DNA of 64,000 nt from Melampsora larici-populina 98AG31 (GCF_000204055.1 NW_006768766.1:2904524-2968523), one strand, 5' to 3'. Positions 23,037 through 35,066 are shown, numbered from the stretch's first letter. Notes: generated from the sequence alone by a model not told the origin. Numbers and translations: made by a program.

Positions 23037-24212
23037 ATTATGAGAGTTTCCTAGAAGTGTTTTGCTGGGTTCATGTACTCATTTATTGGGTTTTGAGAAT
23101 CTTGTGAGTTGATTTGTTGGGAACTGGTTAATTATGTTTAGGTTTTTTGATTTTGAAATTGATTGTCTTAGTGGTGGTACATAAAAGGTTTCTTTTTTTT
23201 TGTTTTGAGCTTTTTTGTAGGATTTGAATTGATGCAATAATGTAGTATTGGATCTGAGAGTTGATGTGTTTCTTTTTTGAAGCAAATAAGATTAAAGAAT
23301 AGAGAACAGAGAAAGAATAGGAATGGATTTGGTTCTGATTATTGATTTGTTTGGTGAAAAGGAAAATTACAAGATTAAATGGATTGATTGAAAAATGAAT
23401 TGATTTCAAAGTTGTTCTGGTACAGAATAATGAATAAACCCATGGAGAAAAGGATTATAAAAGTTTCAAAGTGATGTAAAGAAAACACAAGATGATTGAA
23501 GGAACAGAAATCTAATTGAATTAGAAATTTCATGATAAATACAACTTCAAGGTAATTTGATTTGACTGAACAGAATAAAAAACATCCAAGGAAGATCCAA
23601 GAAATTAAAAGAGTGATCAGAGGAGCATGAGCATGGAAAAGATATAGACAAAGATAGCTTGTATGAATCATGTGGTTTGTGAGTTTTGGTTCTTCACCAA
23701 AGCTGCTGGAAGTGGCTTTGCCTCATTGATGTTGACTCAAGACTCTCAGTAGGCTGAGGAATTACTTTGAGAAATCTATAAGCTGGTCAAGATCAAGCTG
23801 GTTCCATGGAAGAGCAATTTCTAATAACATCCTAAAGCTCTTGTTGTGGAATTGTATACACACATGAATCAGGTGCCAAGGTGACCACAGATTAGAGTGG
23901 GGTGAGTTTTGTTATCCAAGTTAAGTGAACCTTGAACTTTTGGTTAACTCTTTGTTGGACTTATTTGCAGCAGTCGGTCAATTCAAGGGAATCACACTTG
24001 CATTGATGATTTCTGACATGACAGTCTTTTTTCTTGTGTTGCTGTGTGGATATCATTCCTGGTTATCTTGGCATCCCACGTAGTATACCTCTTACCGGTA
24101 TGAAAATTTGCACATCAACAATCAGCAAGCGTGAATTTTGGACAGGTGTGTGCAGTTCTAGCCAGGGGGCAAAGTAAGATGTGATGTTGCCAGATCACAG
24201 AGCAAACAATTA
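23037..24212. other. Gene-free interval
   Basis: AT-rich, only short unsupported frames. Nothing recognisable. Confidence 0.45.
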
Positions 24213-24437
24213 CAGCCGTTATCACAATTAACGGTAGAATTCTGTGATCATGCGTCGCTCTCGAGGTTAAATCTGGAGAGGTCAAAACTGGATTAAACCC
24301 AGTTTTGCACCCAAATGAACAAGGAGGCCTGGGAGACCTGTCACTTTGAGCCGGCTTTAACTAGTTTTTGACTTTTAGATTAAATTCCGATGCAACACAC
24401 CAATGAAGAATTCTACCGTTAATTGTGATAACGGCTG
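24213..24437. mobile_element. 225-bp MITE with perfect 31-bp inverted repeats and TA duplication
   Basis: Termini CAGCCGTTATCACAATTAAC... at 24213-24243 and 24407-24437 are exact inverted repeats, flanked on each side by TA. TA duplication points to mobilisation by a Tc1/mariner-Tigger type transposase. It has no coding capacity. Confidence 0.85.
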
Positions 24438-25176
24438 TACACAAAAGCTGGGCGACATTCATTATCAAAGTGACTTCCTTTCATTTCAAGCAAGTTTGGT
24501 CGAGTCAAGTCACGTTGTGGGGGATGATGGTAGGGAGGTTTTGCAAATGTGGATCATACGTTGCGGAAGCAGCGATTTCAAACTCATGGATAACAGACAA
24601 AAATCACGGAGCTTTAAATTACTGAGGAAGACGATAAAACAAAAGTTTACAACACCACGACTATATACAGGAGGAATTTGAAAAGAGGAATCGACTTGAG
24701 ATGGATGTAGGAAACCAGCGAAGCTTGCAAAGCTCGGAAGAGCAAATTCAATGCACGCATTATAGATCTCTTCTTTATTCTTGGATTGACGCCAAGCAGG
24801 TTGCAACAGTGTGGGCCTGGAAAGATCAAATGATCAAGTGTTTGCGAGACACCCAGGTCACTGAGCCCTTTGGTAAGTCAATTCGTTTTTAAGTCTTTAA
24901 TATGTAATGGGGAAAAAGCGAGACAATGGCTCAACGTTCAGCTTTTTATACCAAGGGAGGTTTGGTCGGGTTGGCGGCAGACTTGTGGGTTAGACAAGCC
25001 CGCAGCAGCCCGGATTTTGTACGAAGTTCGCAGACTCGTCTCGCGCCTTGTCACTTGAGCATTTTACCCGTGACATCGATTTCATTTGCAAAGTATGTGT
25101 GACCCTTTAAAGATTCGAATGCTTCATTCAGCTCATTGATGCAGGGCAAAGTATTCCGGTAACGCTGTGCCAGATC
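24438..25176. other. Gene-free interval
   Basis: Short frames on both strands have no recognisable features; no supported gene. Confidence 0.4.
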
Positions 25177-25560
25177 TTATTCAGTACCAGATGCCTCCTT
25201 CAGCTCAGCAGCTAGAATCTTCAATACTTCGTCTTCATCAGTCGAGTCGGGAAGAGTTGACGTGAAGCGGGCAGGGAACCGTTGATGGTACTTCCACTTC
25301 AGAAGCTCTTTCAATGTTCCAGTCGAATCAATCGATGCAGATGCTTTGTCTCTCGATTCTCGCAGTTCTGTCAAAGCCGAACATACGAGGTAAATTGAGT
25401 AAGCGCTTCGAACATATACATAGAAGCAAGCCAGGTAGCCAGACTGCTACTTACCCGTAAGATAAAATGCTAGCAAACCAGAGAAAACGCCAAAGATCGG
25501 ATCAGCAGATCTGCGACAAAGGTTTGGGAATAACCCGCTAGATGAATGATGAGGGAAACG
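25177..25560 (-). CDS. Small NCE101-like membrane protein (tentative, 5' end uncertain)
   Basis: Two exons join in frame: up to about 25560-25455, then 25367-25177. The key stretch is LCRRSADPIFGVFSGLLAFY, an Arg-rich start followed by one hydrophobic segment. It resembles the DP-[LI]-F-G/A-V pattern of NCE101 (non-classical export protein 1), a small single-pass protein of fungi. A soluble tail of about 65 residues with LKELLKWKYHQRF follows. The initiating ATG could not be placed; a short upstream exon is likely. Family assignment rests on one short motif, so it is uncertain. It stands between two transposable elements. Confidence 0.4.
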
Positions 25561-25902
25561 AGAGGATGTATTCAGAGGGTCTATGTATTCACCTCGAAAG
25601 CAGATAAGACATCTTGATTTCCGATTGATTTTGTTAATTCCTAGGCGTGAGCAGAGGCAACCAAAGCACAGCAAGACATCATTCGCCACAAGATGTAACT
25701 CGGCCCCGCGGGTTACGCTAAGTACCCGTGTCTGTCAGTGGGCGAAACAGAGACATGGACCACTTCATGCCACAAGAGGTTTTGACGAGTCAACTTTGCA
25801 AGTGGCTCCTTTTGACACCTTCAAAATGTAGATCTCATGATGGGAATCAGAATCACCACAAATCCAATCCCAGGTTCGAGCAGGGATTTCAAAACGGTGA
25901 AG

Positions 25903-26340
25903 AGATTTTTACACTCAACCGTTTTACACTCGAAAAGGAGTGTAAAACCGGAGGAGTGTAAAAATGCACAGTGACTGGGGTAAAATACAGCTGTTTCAAC
26001 AAAGATCAATTTTTTTTGAAAATCTCGCCAATGTGCAAAACCCGGGTTTTGTCCTGTTTTGTCCCTCACCCAATTCTGTCTCTCCGCTAATTGGAAGAAT
26101 ACAGAAAAGAATAAACCTGTAAATTGAGTTTTGTCTCTAGTTTTACCCGCTGCGGAGACAACTTTCTCCAAAAGAAGTTGTCAACCTTTCTTGAAACGGC
26201 TGTACAATTTTACACTCGTTCTCTCCCAAAATCTGGAGTGCAAAAAGGTAATGTGTAAATCCTTGAGTGTAATTTTGTAACCCGCCCCGCCAAACATTCA
26301 CTTTTACACTCGATATTTTTACACTTATAATGCAATGCAA
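25903..26340. repeat. MULE left subterminal GTGTAAAA motif array
   Basis: About ten copies of GAGTGTAAAA or its complement, in two clusters. They mirror those at the other end and are likely transposase binding sites. Confidence 0.75.
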
Positions 26341-26761
26341 ATACATCAGGTGCAAAATTCACTTTTGGGTGGCAAAGCCCTAGTTTTGCACACCAACCGG
26401 ATTACACACAATAAGCAGTGTAGGGGCCTGGATTGCAAATTTGTAAAAGTTCCCCCCTGAAGTTGAATTTTACACAACAACAACTTATAAAAAAAGTTAT
26501 AATTTTTTCAACTGTTTTTAAGTTGTGCGCTTTTAAGTAAAGGACCTCTGTGCAATATAATCTCTCCCTTAAGCGCGCAATTTCCACCACTTAATTGGCC
26601 ACTTTGCATTTCTCAAATGGCCGCCATTGAACTCATAAACAAGAACCAAGAATAAATAAAAAAAATGACTCCCGCGCTTACCCTCGCAATCATGATCAAC
26701 AAAAGAACGCAAACAAGAAATACACATTCAAGACATGAAGCATGAAATCAAAACAAGATAA

Positions 26762-29700
26762 CTAGACTCTTGCCACTTTTGGCTTCCTCCCCTTAGCCTT
26801 GGGCTTAGGCTTAGCTTTAACCTTAGCTTCAACCTCCTCCCCCTCAGCACCTTTTCCCATCTCGACAAACGGCAAATTCGGTTTAATGTCTTGAAGTACC
26901 TCCCCTTTGGAAACACCTTTCTTGACCCTTGAAGCTCGCTTACTTGCCTTGATCGCATCTTTCTGAGGTGAAGGAGATGGTGATTTGACTGGGCTCGATT
27001 CTGGTGCTGGTCGCTTGATACGCAGGCGGATGGCACCCTGAGTTGGCTCAGTGAACTTGATCCCGCCTTTTGAGGCCCCGTCTCCACTGGAAGCAGTTGG
27101 TTGGGATAAAGCTCGACCATTGGGATGTTCATTGGCTTCCGCACCATTACTCTTATGGTGAATGATGGCTGGGGGACCTGCCGACGAAAGAATCAAAAAA
27201 TTAACGGCGGAGATCGGAGATCATGTGAGAGAGACACACTTACAAGTGGAGGAAAAGGCTTCCTTTGCCTTTTTACTCTTATCTTCCAAAGAAAGCTCTT
27301 CCATTCAAAGGTGACCATCAACTGGAGGGCCTGTTCAATTAGAAAGACGACGTCAGGAGCCAGGGGATGAGATTGAACTAATTATTGACAACGTACATGT
27401 GGATGCAAAGGCATGCTTTGCCAAGTCCCCGATCGTTGTGGTGGGTACACCAACATTGGCTGGTACAGCAGTCACAACATCTTCTTCAATTTCGTCTTCT
27501 TTGTTTTCGTTTTCGTCTTCTTCTTCTTCTTGATTTTCTTCTTCTTTACAAAGTTGCTCAATTTCCTCTTTGACTCCATCTAAGTCCACGGCGGAAACGA
27601 AAGGTAGATCACCATGAGAGTCAGGATTCTTCTGACTGATCTTGGCTATATTCGATTTGATGACCTTCTGTTCATCCGAGCTGGCCTTGCGAGAGTAAAC
27701 AAGCCAACTTGTCATTGGTTGAGCGCCGGCGATTAAGCTGAGCTCCCTTCCAAGGAGTTGGGCGCGACCATCGTCCTTGCAATCGTCATAAAACCATACT
27801 CCTTGAGCTCCATCCACGTGCCTTACCACCTTGCACCAATAGTGACAATAGCCCCAAAACCCTCGCGAGACAATGTGATAATCGACATCGTTGAAGGTGA
27901 GCGTTTCCGGCCACTCCATATCCCCCATGAAGTTATCGCGATCCTCTTCCTTAAGACCAGCCGCGTTGGCAAGGTGAAAGTAGATGTTTGTACTGTTTGA
28001 AGTGAAGTCCAACCGGTTTCGCTCGAATAGTTGTGGCAGTTCGTTCGCACTCTCAGTCACCCCAGGCAACTCTTCATGGTCATCATCAGGATAATCCCGG
28101 CGGACCGCAGCCTGCTGTTTGCGATTGTTTCGACAGTTTGGGCAGCACCAAGGGCTGGTTGAGTAAAGGCCTTCGGTGTGCCATTGGTATAGCAGAGCAG
28201 TGATGTCATGGTATCGTAAGTTGGCATCACGGAAAAGGTCCGAAGTGATGGAGACCGAAGTTCGGGTGACCGACTCGTTAGGTTGATGAGCTGGCTCCAG
28301 GGGACATTGATAGTCGCGAATCATTTGATAGGAGAAGTGACGTCCAACCAAAGTCGGGAGATTATGTTTGGTGGCCAGTATGTAATCGAGGAACAAATCT
28401 GCGGAACAGAACGTATTGGTAACAAATGAAACATCTGCAATCTTCTGTACGGCTGATTGTAATGACTTGAGTCCACGAGAAAGGACCGACTTGACGTGAG
28501 TAGATTGATGCAGTTCGGCTGAGGCCCTGGAAGAATAGTGTCTGATAAGTTTGGATGCCAAGTCCTTCCCTTTACCGTTGGATCCGGTCATCCACAAAGG
28601 TGAAAATGTGGGATAAAAGCTTTCTAGTGAAGCCGTCTCCCAACATCGGTTTCGCTTGCCGGGGTCGTTGCTGGCTGCGTAAGATTGGTAAGAGGAGTGA
28701 GGGTCGCGGTTCATGTTGAGAGATCCTGCAGGTCGACCGGCCTTTTTAGGACGTATGAGCGCATCAGTGGTATCCGGAGGTCGTCCATCATTGGCCTCCG
28801 GTTTGCGTCGGGTTCTCTCTTTGGACCAACCCAGCGTTTTGACCACGGAAGTCCAGTTGCTTCCATACTTGACCGATATGCCACGAAGGATCTGATTGAA
28901 GTCTTTCTTCAAAGACTCGGTGAACAGGAGCAATTGTACAAATCCCTGGACAATTGTGCAGTGTCCCGAACTACACAAAGAGAGGTCCAAATCAGCCGGA
29001 CTTGATGCAAAAGAGAGATAAACAGATGATTGACTCACGTAAGGATGTAATACTGTCGGTGCATGGATTCCTGACCGTTGGTGGTGTCAGGAACCTCAGC
29101 CATAAGGGGATCTTCATCTGGTAACGGAGGGTCATCGAGTGGTAGGCGCTCTCGACCACAGAAGAGCATACTGTGGATATCGGATGTATTCCACCAGTCG
29201 ACCCAAGCCTTACTTTTGGGGAAAAGTCGCGCCATTTGATCGAATTTCTGTCATAGTGTTAAACCACCGTCCTTGTTCGGTTCGAGCAGGTCGAGCGCAA
29301 GCCGTTCGAATTCCGACTACGAAGTGAGGACGATGAGTCGATGGTATGTATGAGAGGCGGAAGGTGAAAGTGGATACTACTTACCACTCTGCTGGCGTCC
29401 ACAATGTTACGATTCTTCTTGACACGAGTGATAGACTGTCGATAGTGCTCGTGACAGCCTTTCAACTTACTCAAGGCCTTCGCAGGATCGTATTCGTTGA
29501 ACACCTTCATGTAGGCGCTCACGAATCCCTTCTTCTGGGCCGTGGAGAAGTCGACGACCTGTTGTACCAACAGATCACGCTCGTGGTAGGTGAGGTTGGT
29601 GGTCGAGATTTGCTCCAGAAGCGTGGTGAAATGAGATTCATAATGTGATTCATCGAGCCCCCACATCCACGTAAGTTGAATGGGCACCCAGCAATGCATG

Positions 29701-31067
29701 ATATCGCTATACATGGAGGTGGTAAGAAGATAACCGTGGTTGAAGAATTGGTAAGTCACATCGGATAGTAGTCCTCCTGAGTAAACCCGGTTATCTTGAT
29801 CCCGGCAAACGAGTTGTTCGGCCATCCATTCCGATTGGTATGTGATGTGCACGTTGGCACCCGAGAGCGATGTGGATATCAATCTGAGGCTGTTCCTAGG
29901 AGAGAGAGAAAGGCGGCCAGGAATCAGCAGAGAATTGGAAGAGACGAGATAATCCAAGTGATGCTTACCTGCCCCAGTGCATCAAATCCATGATCAGGCG
30001 GTCACCCCCACCGTGGCTCTCCTTTTCGGGCATCAGGCCCTTATCAATGAGCACCTTGTGTCGCAAATATCCGAGGCGACCTCCATTGCCAAAGGCAGGA
30101 TGAATCTCGACTACAGGTGCAGTGACCGTCTGTCCAGCACCTGGTTGCCCTACCTGAATCGAGCAGAACAGGAACAGTTAGACTTCGTATTGTTTAGGTA
30201 AAATAAGACACCATTCGTTCACTTACCTTGAGGACCAAAGGTCCAGCCTTTGGGTTGCTCACTAATTGTTCTGTGAGCACACGCATGGCGAGAGGATCCG
30301 CCTTCTTCGAAGAGGGCCAGACATGTCGATGAGTTCCCGAGTGCCTAAGTACACCCCAACCACTCTTCTTTTCGATATCGATTTGACAATCCGAGTCAGG
30401 GCATTGGGTCCATATGTGATTGCTGTCACACTCGATGGCAGAGCATTTGGGATGTCTGAATCGAGAAGGAACAACGTCAGCGTCAGCCAAATGCGAAGGA
30501 GGGTTACACTGAGAAGGCATGAAATATACACAAAGGAGAAGTAGAAAATTTCTTTACTTACTCTTGAATAAGTTATGCGGCTTTGCCTTCAGCCGTTGGT
30601 GGTGGAGCCGCATATTCACAGAAGTCGTCCTCGCAATGTAAGACCCCAAGGCATTTGAACCAAATCGTCTTCCAAGGACCGTCCTTCGCGCCATGGGTCT
30701 TTTGAGTGTGGGGGTAGGCAATGTGGCCAAAGTTCGTTATTTGATCGGTAGGCTCGCGAACAAACACAGTTTCGCCGTTGGGGTAGATTGGATAGCCTTC
30801 GGCATCGCAGGTGGACCCGTGATCAATGAACGTCTTGAGTTCTCCGGTAGCGGGTATCGGAATCTTAAACTTCTTGCCGGTCTTCTTGGGGCGATTTCGT
30901 TTCTTCTTCTGCTGTCCAGGAGATGAGTTGACAACCGAGTCACTGGCTAACTTGATTGGGTGGTCTTGGTTGAGGATTGCTTCGTAAATTTTGGCTGCCG
31001 AAATTTGAGAAGGATCAGGGGTACCGGTTTGAAGATCGAGATGACTACTAGTATGTTCTTCGGACAT
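26762..31067 (-). pseudogene. MULE transposase: GCM-type zinc finger + DDE core + USP-like cysteine peptidase
   Basis: Eight exons join in frame: 31067-30562, 30455-30227, 30153-29969, 29895-29385, 29316-29039, 28970-27397, 27330-27244, 27177-26762; 1,261 codons. After a basic patch (KKKRNRPKKTGKK), a WRKY/GCM-type zinc finger spans about 110-215 (WFKCLGVLHCEDDFC; GWGVLRHSGTHRH). The MULE core has Asp352 in GGLLSDVTYQFF and Asp422 in VVDFSTAQKKGF. About 660-975 looks like a ubiquitin-specific protease: Cys679 in RNRCWETASLESFY, zinc-ribbon CPNC, His946 in GYCHYWCKVV, and VWFYDDC. An acidic segment and Lys/Pro-rich tail end it. Stops: TAA 30573-30575, TGA 29251-29253, TGA 27305-27307. An upstream ATG at 31382 is possible, but that extra stretch looks non-coding. 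Confidence 0.8.
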
Positions 31068-31689
31068 GGTATCACAGAGTGTAAGTGAAACAGATGGTTT
31101 GGATGTAGGGCTTTGGTAAGAGATATAGATTTGATTGTTGGGGTAGAAACGGAAGAATAGGATGAAAAGGTAAACTCGGTAGAGTTGGACGATTTGGTAG
31201 ACAAAATTGAGGACAGTGAGCTCTCGTTCGTAGGTTTGAGACTCTGGGAATGAGACAGAGGGAGGACGGATCGATGAATAAGAGCCAGGTGGTTTGGGTT
31301 TGCCATTGGGGTGACGAGCTGGTGAACGCAGGAGGAAACGATCCATCGTGAGATGGATCTGAGATGTCAGCTCGAAATACAAAAGGTCTTCTCAGAATGG
31401 AAAAGGGAAAGGTTGACGGTGATGAGATCGCATCCAGACTATCGTGGCTTTTATCGGCTGGTCGGTAGGTGAGACCTTCGTTATATCAGACGTGACCTTC
31501 ATAAGATTCGTAGAGTGTTGTTTGAGGTTGTTGGGTGCCGATGAAAGGGCATATGCAGGGAAGGAAGGGCAAGACTCACATAGTTAGGCCGGTCGGATAC
31601 TGCGCAGATACCGTGCCGGTGGGGTGCCTTCGATGGGGTGCAAAAGTGTACTTTCGTGGTGATCTTGTGAAAAAAAACATCCAAGGGTC

Positions 31690-31990
31690 ATACGTCCAAC
31701 TTTGAGTGTAAATGATTTAGGGAGTAAAATTAGAATTTGGGGGCTTGTACGGATTTTTGCCCCCTAGATTATTTGCCCTTAATATGATATGTAAATGTTG
31801 ATGTGTAAAATTCAATGTTTGACGTGGTGATTTACAAAATAACACTCATGGTTTTACACGTGACTTGTTTGCACTCATGAAATCGGGCGGGATTCAGTGT
31901 AAAATTCTATGTTACCCTACTTCGTGTAGATTTTTACACTCGTCCACATTTACACTGCTTATTGAGTGTAAATGGATGAGTGTAAAAATC
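31690..31990. repeat. MULE right subterminal GTGTAAAA motif array
   Basis: Multiple GAGTGTAAA/TTTACACTC copies mirror the left array; the outermost 68 bp align with 25903-25970 in inverted orientation. Confidence 0.75.
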
Positions 31991-32008
31991 TATCAACCCA
32001 TTTCAAAA

Positions 32009-33375
32009 AGGAAACTTGAGATGGAAGAAGTCCATGTCCAAGAATCAGTGAAGTGCTTACATGCCTTTGTGTATGATGAGGCTAACATTAAGAATAAAAA
32101 TTGAAAATGCATACAATGAAATTTTCACGGAGAAGAAAGATTTACTTCATATATAAAGACTCCTTTAATTTTGTGAAAAACACTATATTTGTATTTTCCT
32201 TATGACAGTCACAATGTAATAAATCAGGCCTCATGCAAGAACATAAAGCTCATGAACTACAAGCTAACGCAACATATGCACTCTTGTGGTTCTCACCAGA
32301 GGAAAATTGAAGTAGAAACATGCTTCCTGTGACCTTGCAGGTTTGTGACACTTGCAATGTTTTCCAAGCTAGTGATATACTACATGTAGTATAGTTTTGG
32401 AATTCTGAAGCCTGAACTTCATTGATGAGCTTGGAGTTTTTATCATGAGTGTCCAATAGCAATTGCCTATGAGCCTCAAAACATGGACGTCATGAGATGA
32501 TTGAAGAACCTCCAAGCTGTGTTATGGGCATAGTCAAATTTATTGTTTTGGATTTTCAACTCAAATGATGAACCATGTGGAACATGAACACTTGAGGTAT
32601 CCATTTCTTCTTCTGAAACCAAGTTTACCACCAAACATCTTTAAGCTCTACACATCTCATGAATATTCACTCACTGGTACTCATATGACACCATACTCTT
32701 TCTTCTATGTCAATTTTCAAACATACACCATTGAGGGTGACACTTCCAATATTTTGGGACATATGAACAGAATCCTTCATACACCTATTGCATGGTTTGT
32801 GATACCAGTTAACACTTGTACTGATCATGATCCTCTCTTGACCTCGATGGTTCTTGTATGTCCACTCTTCAGACTTATTCCTAACAGGTGATTCTGTGCT
32901 TAGGGTGTGCCTAGTCAATGGATAAGACATCAAGCCTATCTTATTGTCTATTCATAAACCCTCAGCACCTCATAGCTTCCCATTTTGTTTTTCTCTTGAT
33001 CCATGGTATGCAGGACTGAGTACCCACCCAAACATTTTGTGCTAACCAAATTGACCGTGACTTTTGTCTTTTACACCAAACTTCCATACCTTACAGTACT
33101 GGGAACACCAAAGAAATGAAGACGACAGAGTAGAATCATTTATGTACATTTATTATTGAAATTAGATCGAACAAGCCAAACACATTCCAGTCACACTCAA
33201 CACCTCACAAAATGACAAATCACACAGAGGCACAAGAGGAAGCTCCCATTAACTTCATTTATCTGGTCTATCTGATATAGTACGTAGGGTGAATCGCACA
33301 TCCTCTCCAGAAATCTAATGTGGTGGGCAGGTTTGTCAACCTGCTAATCAGAGTGGATCGGATATGAGCCATCTA
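32009..33375. other. Gene-free interval
   Basis: A 108-codon open frame at 32565-32891 (plus) has no signal peptide, domain or recognisable similarity and is not called. Otherwise nothing seen. Confidence 0.4.
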
Positions 33376-34174
33376 TTACACAGGGGATGATATCGAAAAG
33401 ACTGAATGTAGCTCACCCGGATCAGTCGTGATAGCACAAGATGTCATAGGTTCCGATTTGCTAATGGACGTTGTATGAAGAGGAGTGATCGGAAGCCTGG
33501 TGCCGGATGATTCGATAGATTGAGATGCAGGATAGCTACAATTTGATGAGATATGAGTGGAAAAGTCCGAGCTGATGAGGTCAGAGAGGGTAGAGGAGGA
33601 AACTTCCAGGTTGTGCTGGCTTGTTGGAAGGCTTGTTGGCGCCACGTCGGGGCTAAAGGAGCAAGGTGTCGATGAGCTGGTGGGTTCTGGTGAAGAGGTG
33701 CGATAGTAAGAAGGGCGATGAGGCGTCGGAGAAGGGTAATGGCGTGTATAAGAAGGGGAGGCTGAAGGATGCCAATATGATCCTGAGTGCCAATGAGACT
33801 CTTGTTCCCGGCGCCGAGCGGCAGACTCTAATAATTTCTTGAGGTTCACTTGATTCCTCTTTATTCGATCGGCTGCTTGAGCTGGAAATTTAAGAGTTCA
33901 TCTCAGTCAAGGTGGAATGCGCTTTGATATCTTGTACTTCTTGAGAAATGAAATGCTAAACAGAGTTCTTACCATGTCTTGAGGTACTGGTCCCGGCATG
34001 CAGTCCAAGGTGAGATTTCGCATGAGACAAGCCTTGAGATTTTTCAACAGACTGTGGATGTCCGCCGCCATGTAGCTTCGTCTGTTTGTGTGCTGAATTT
34101 GCTTGCGTTGGGGGTTGATATGTGATGGTGATGATAGTAATGAGCACAATACGTATGATGACGGTTGGTACCAT
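33376..34174 (-). CDS. Candidate secreted Ser/Pro/His-rich protein (model uncertain)
   Basis: A two-exon model (34174-33973, 33881-33376) gives 235 residues. It starts with a hydrophobic run VIIRIVLITIITIT that could be a signal peptide ending near PTQA. The body is His-, Ser- and Pro-rich (SHWHSGSYWHPSASPSYTRH) after a helical charged segment (RIKRNQVNLKKLLES). No domain recognised. Exon 2 is the better supported part. In exon 1 a competing frame reads MAADIHSLLKNLKACLMRN, and an open segment with a good splice donor lies upstream at 34272-34436, so the true N-terminus may differ and the signal peptide may be false. Confidence 0.4.
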
Positions 34175-35066
34175 CCTCACTTCATACGTATACCAAGTTA
34201 TGAAAGTGTTATGATGGAAAGAAACTATTGAACAGAATTAAATGGATTGTAAAGGTCGATGCGCTTACCTGACTCGACTGGCGACGATGGTGATCAATGG
34301 ATCTCTTGTTCCAGTAGCGTTGGTTCACGACGCGGAAGGAAAACCAACCGAATGCTGTCACTACACCCAACAGCTCACCAATGTTCGCTCTTGGGCATGG
34401 GGGTTTGAGGTCCCATTGTTTAACAAATTCAATCATGTATGTACGTCCATTTCAATGCGGCTCGACATTTGAGAAATTAGTTATGACTTCAACTTCATCC
34501 GCATCCGACATTATGAGTAAGGCAAATTGGCTTTCAAAACATTTTTAATGTTCGAAGAGCGATGTAAAGACCCTCGCTCCCATCGTATATTTTCCATCTC
34601 CGGCGAACAATGAAGAAAACGCAGTCTTGAGGTCTTGCCGCAATCAAGTACTACATCATGACATGACACTTTTCCAGCGCCGCATGTTTTCACCTGTCCT
34701 TGCGACTGTACACCCATCCCCAAAATCTGGAGCGTGGGGTCAAACATTCGTTGCGTGATTGTTTCGGAAAGTCGGTCAATAAATTGAAATGACACTAGCG
34801 TCCGGCAAGGTCAGGTGCGGTCTGGCATTCTGGCGAGCTTTCCTTTTTGGGAACTTTAGTCAACCACTCGATTGTCCCAGGGATTTCGTCCGAGCGTATG
34901 GCTGTGTCTGATGGCGCGCCAATCACACTAACCCCAGTAGCAGAGCAGCGAAGTCTACGTGAAACCAACGCCTTGCTCAGGAGCCTTTCCTAGAGCGCTT
35001 CAATGGTATTTGTACTCGAGGACTTTGTCCGTCGAGAAAGAAAGATCAAGCAAGACGCAACCAATA
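34175..35066. other. Interval with possible upstream exon
   Basis: Minus-strand segment 34436-34270 is open, encodes GELLGVVTAFGWFSFRVVNQ and ends at a GTAAGC donor; it could be a first exon of the gene to its left. Nothing else seen. Confidence 0.3.

Larger units (their letters stand above)
25895..31999. mobile_element. Mutator-like (MULE) transposon, 6,105 bp, 9-bp duplication
   Basis: Both flanks have ATTTCAAAA (25886-25894 and 32000-32008), the 9-bp duplication expected for MULEs. The 22-bp ends are imperfect inverted repeats sharing AGATTTTTACACTC. Beyond them both termini carry clusters of GTGTAAAA/TTTTACAC motifs in the same mirrored order (25903-25970 and 31926-31990), with more copies at 26205-26340 and 31700-31910. 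One minus-strand gene (31067-26762) fills the interior. Confidence 0.9.

Noticed and set aside
25860..25890. GGTTCGA reminiscent of a tRNA T-loop
   Set aside because: No matching acceptor, D or anticodon stems around it. No tRNA or rRNA gene was found anywhere in the window.
26728..27147. 139-codon reverse frame at the MULE gene end
   Set aside because: Out-of-frame shadow of exon 8; the other frame joins earlier exons in phase and has the coherent Lys/Pro-rich tail.
31068..31382. N-terminal extension of the MULE protein from an upstream ATG
   Set aside because: The extra residues include an aromatic/hydrophobic low-quality stretch; an internal ATG just before the acidic-polar start is more credible.
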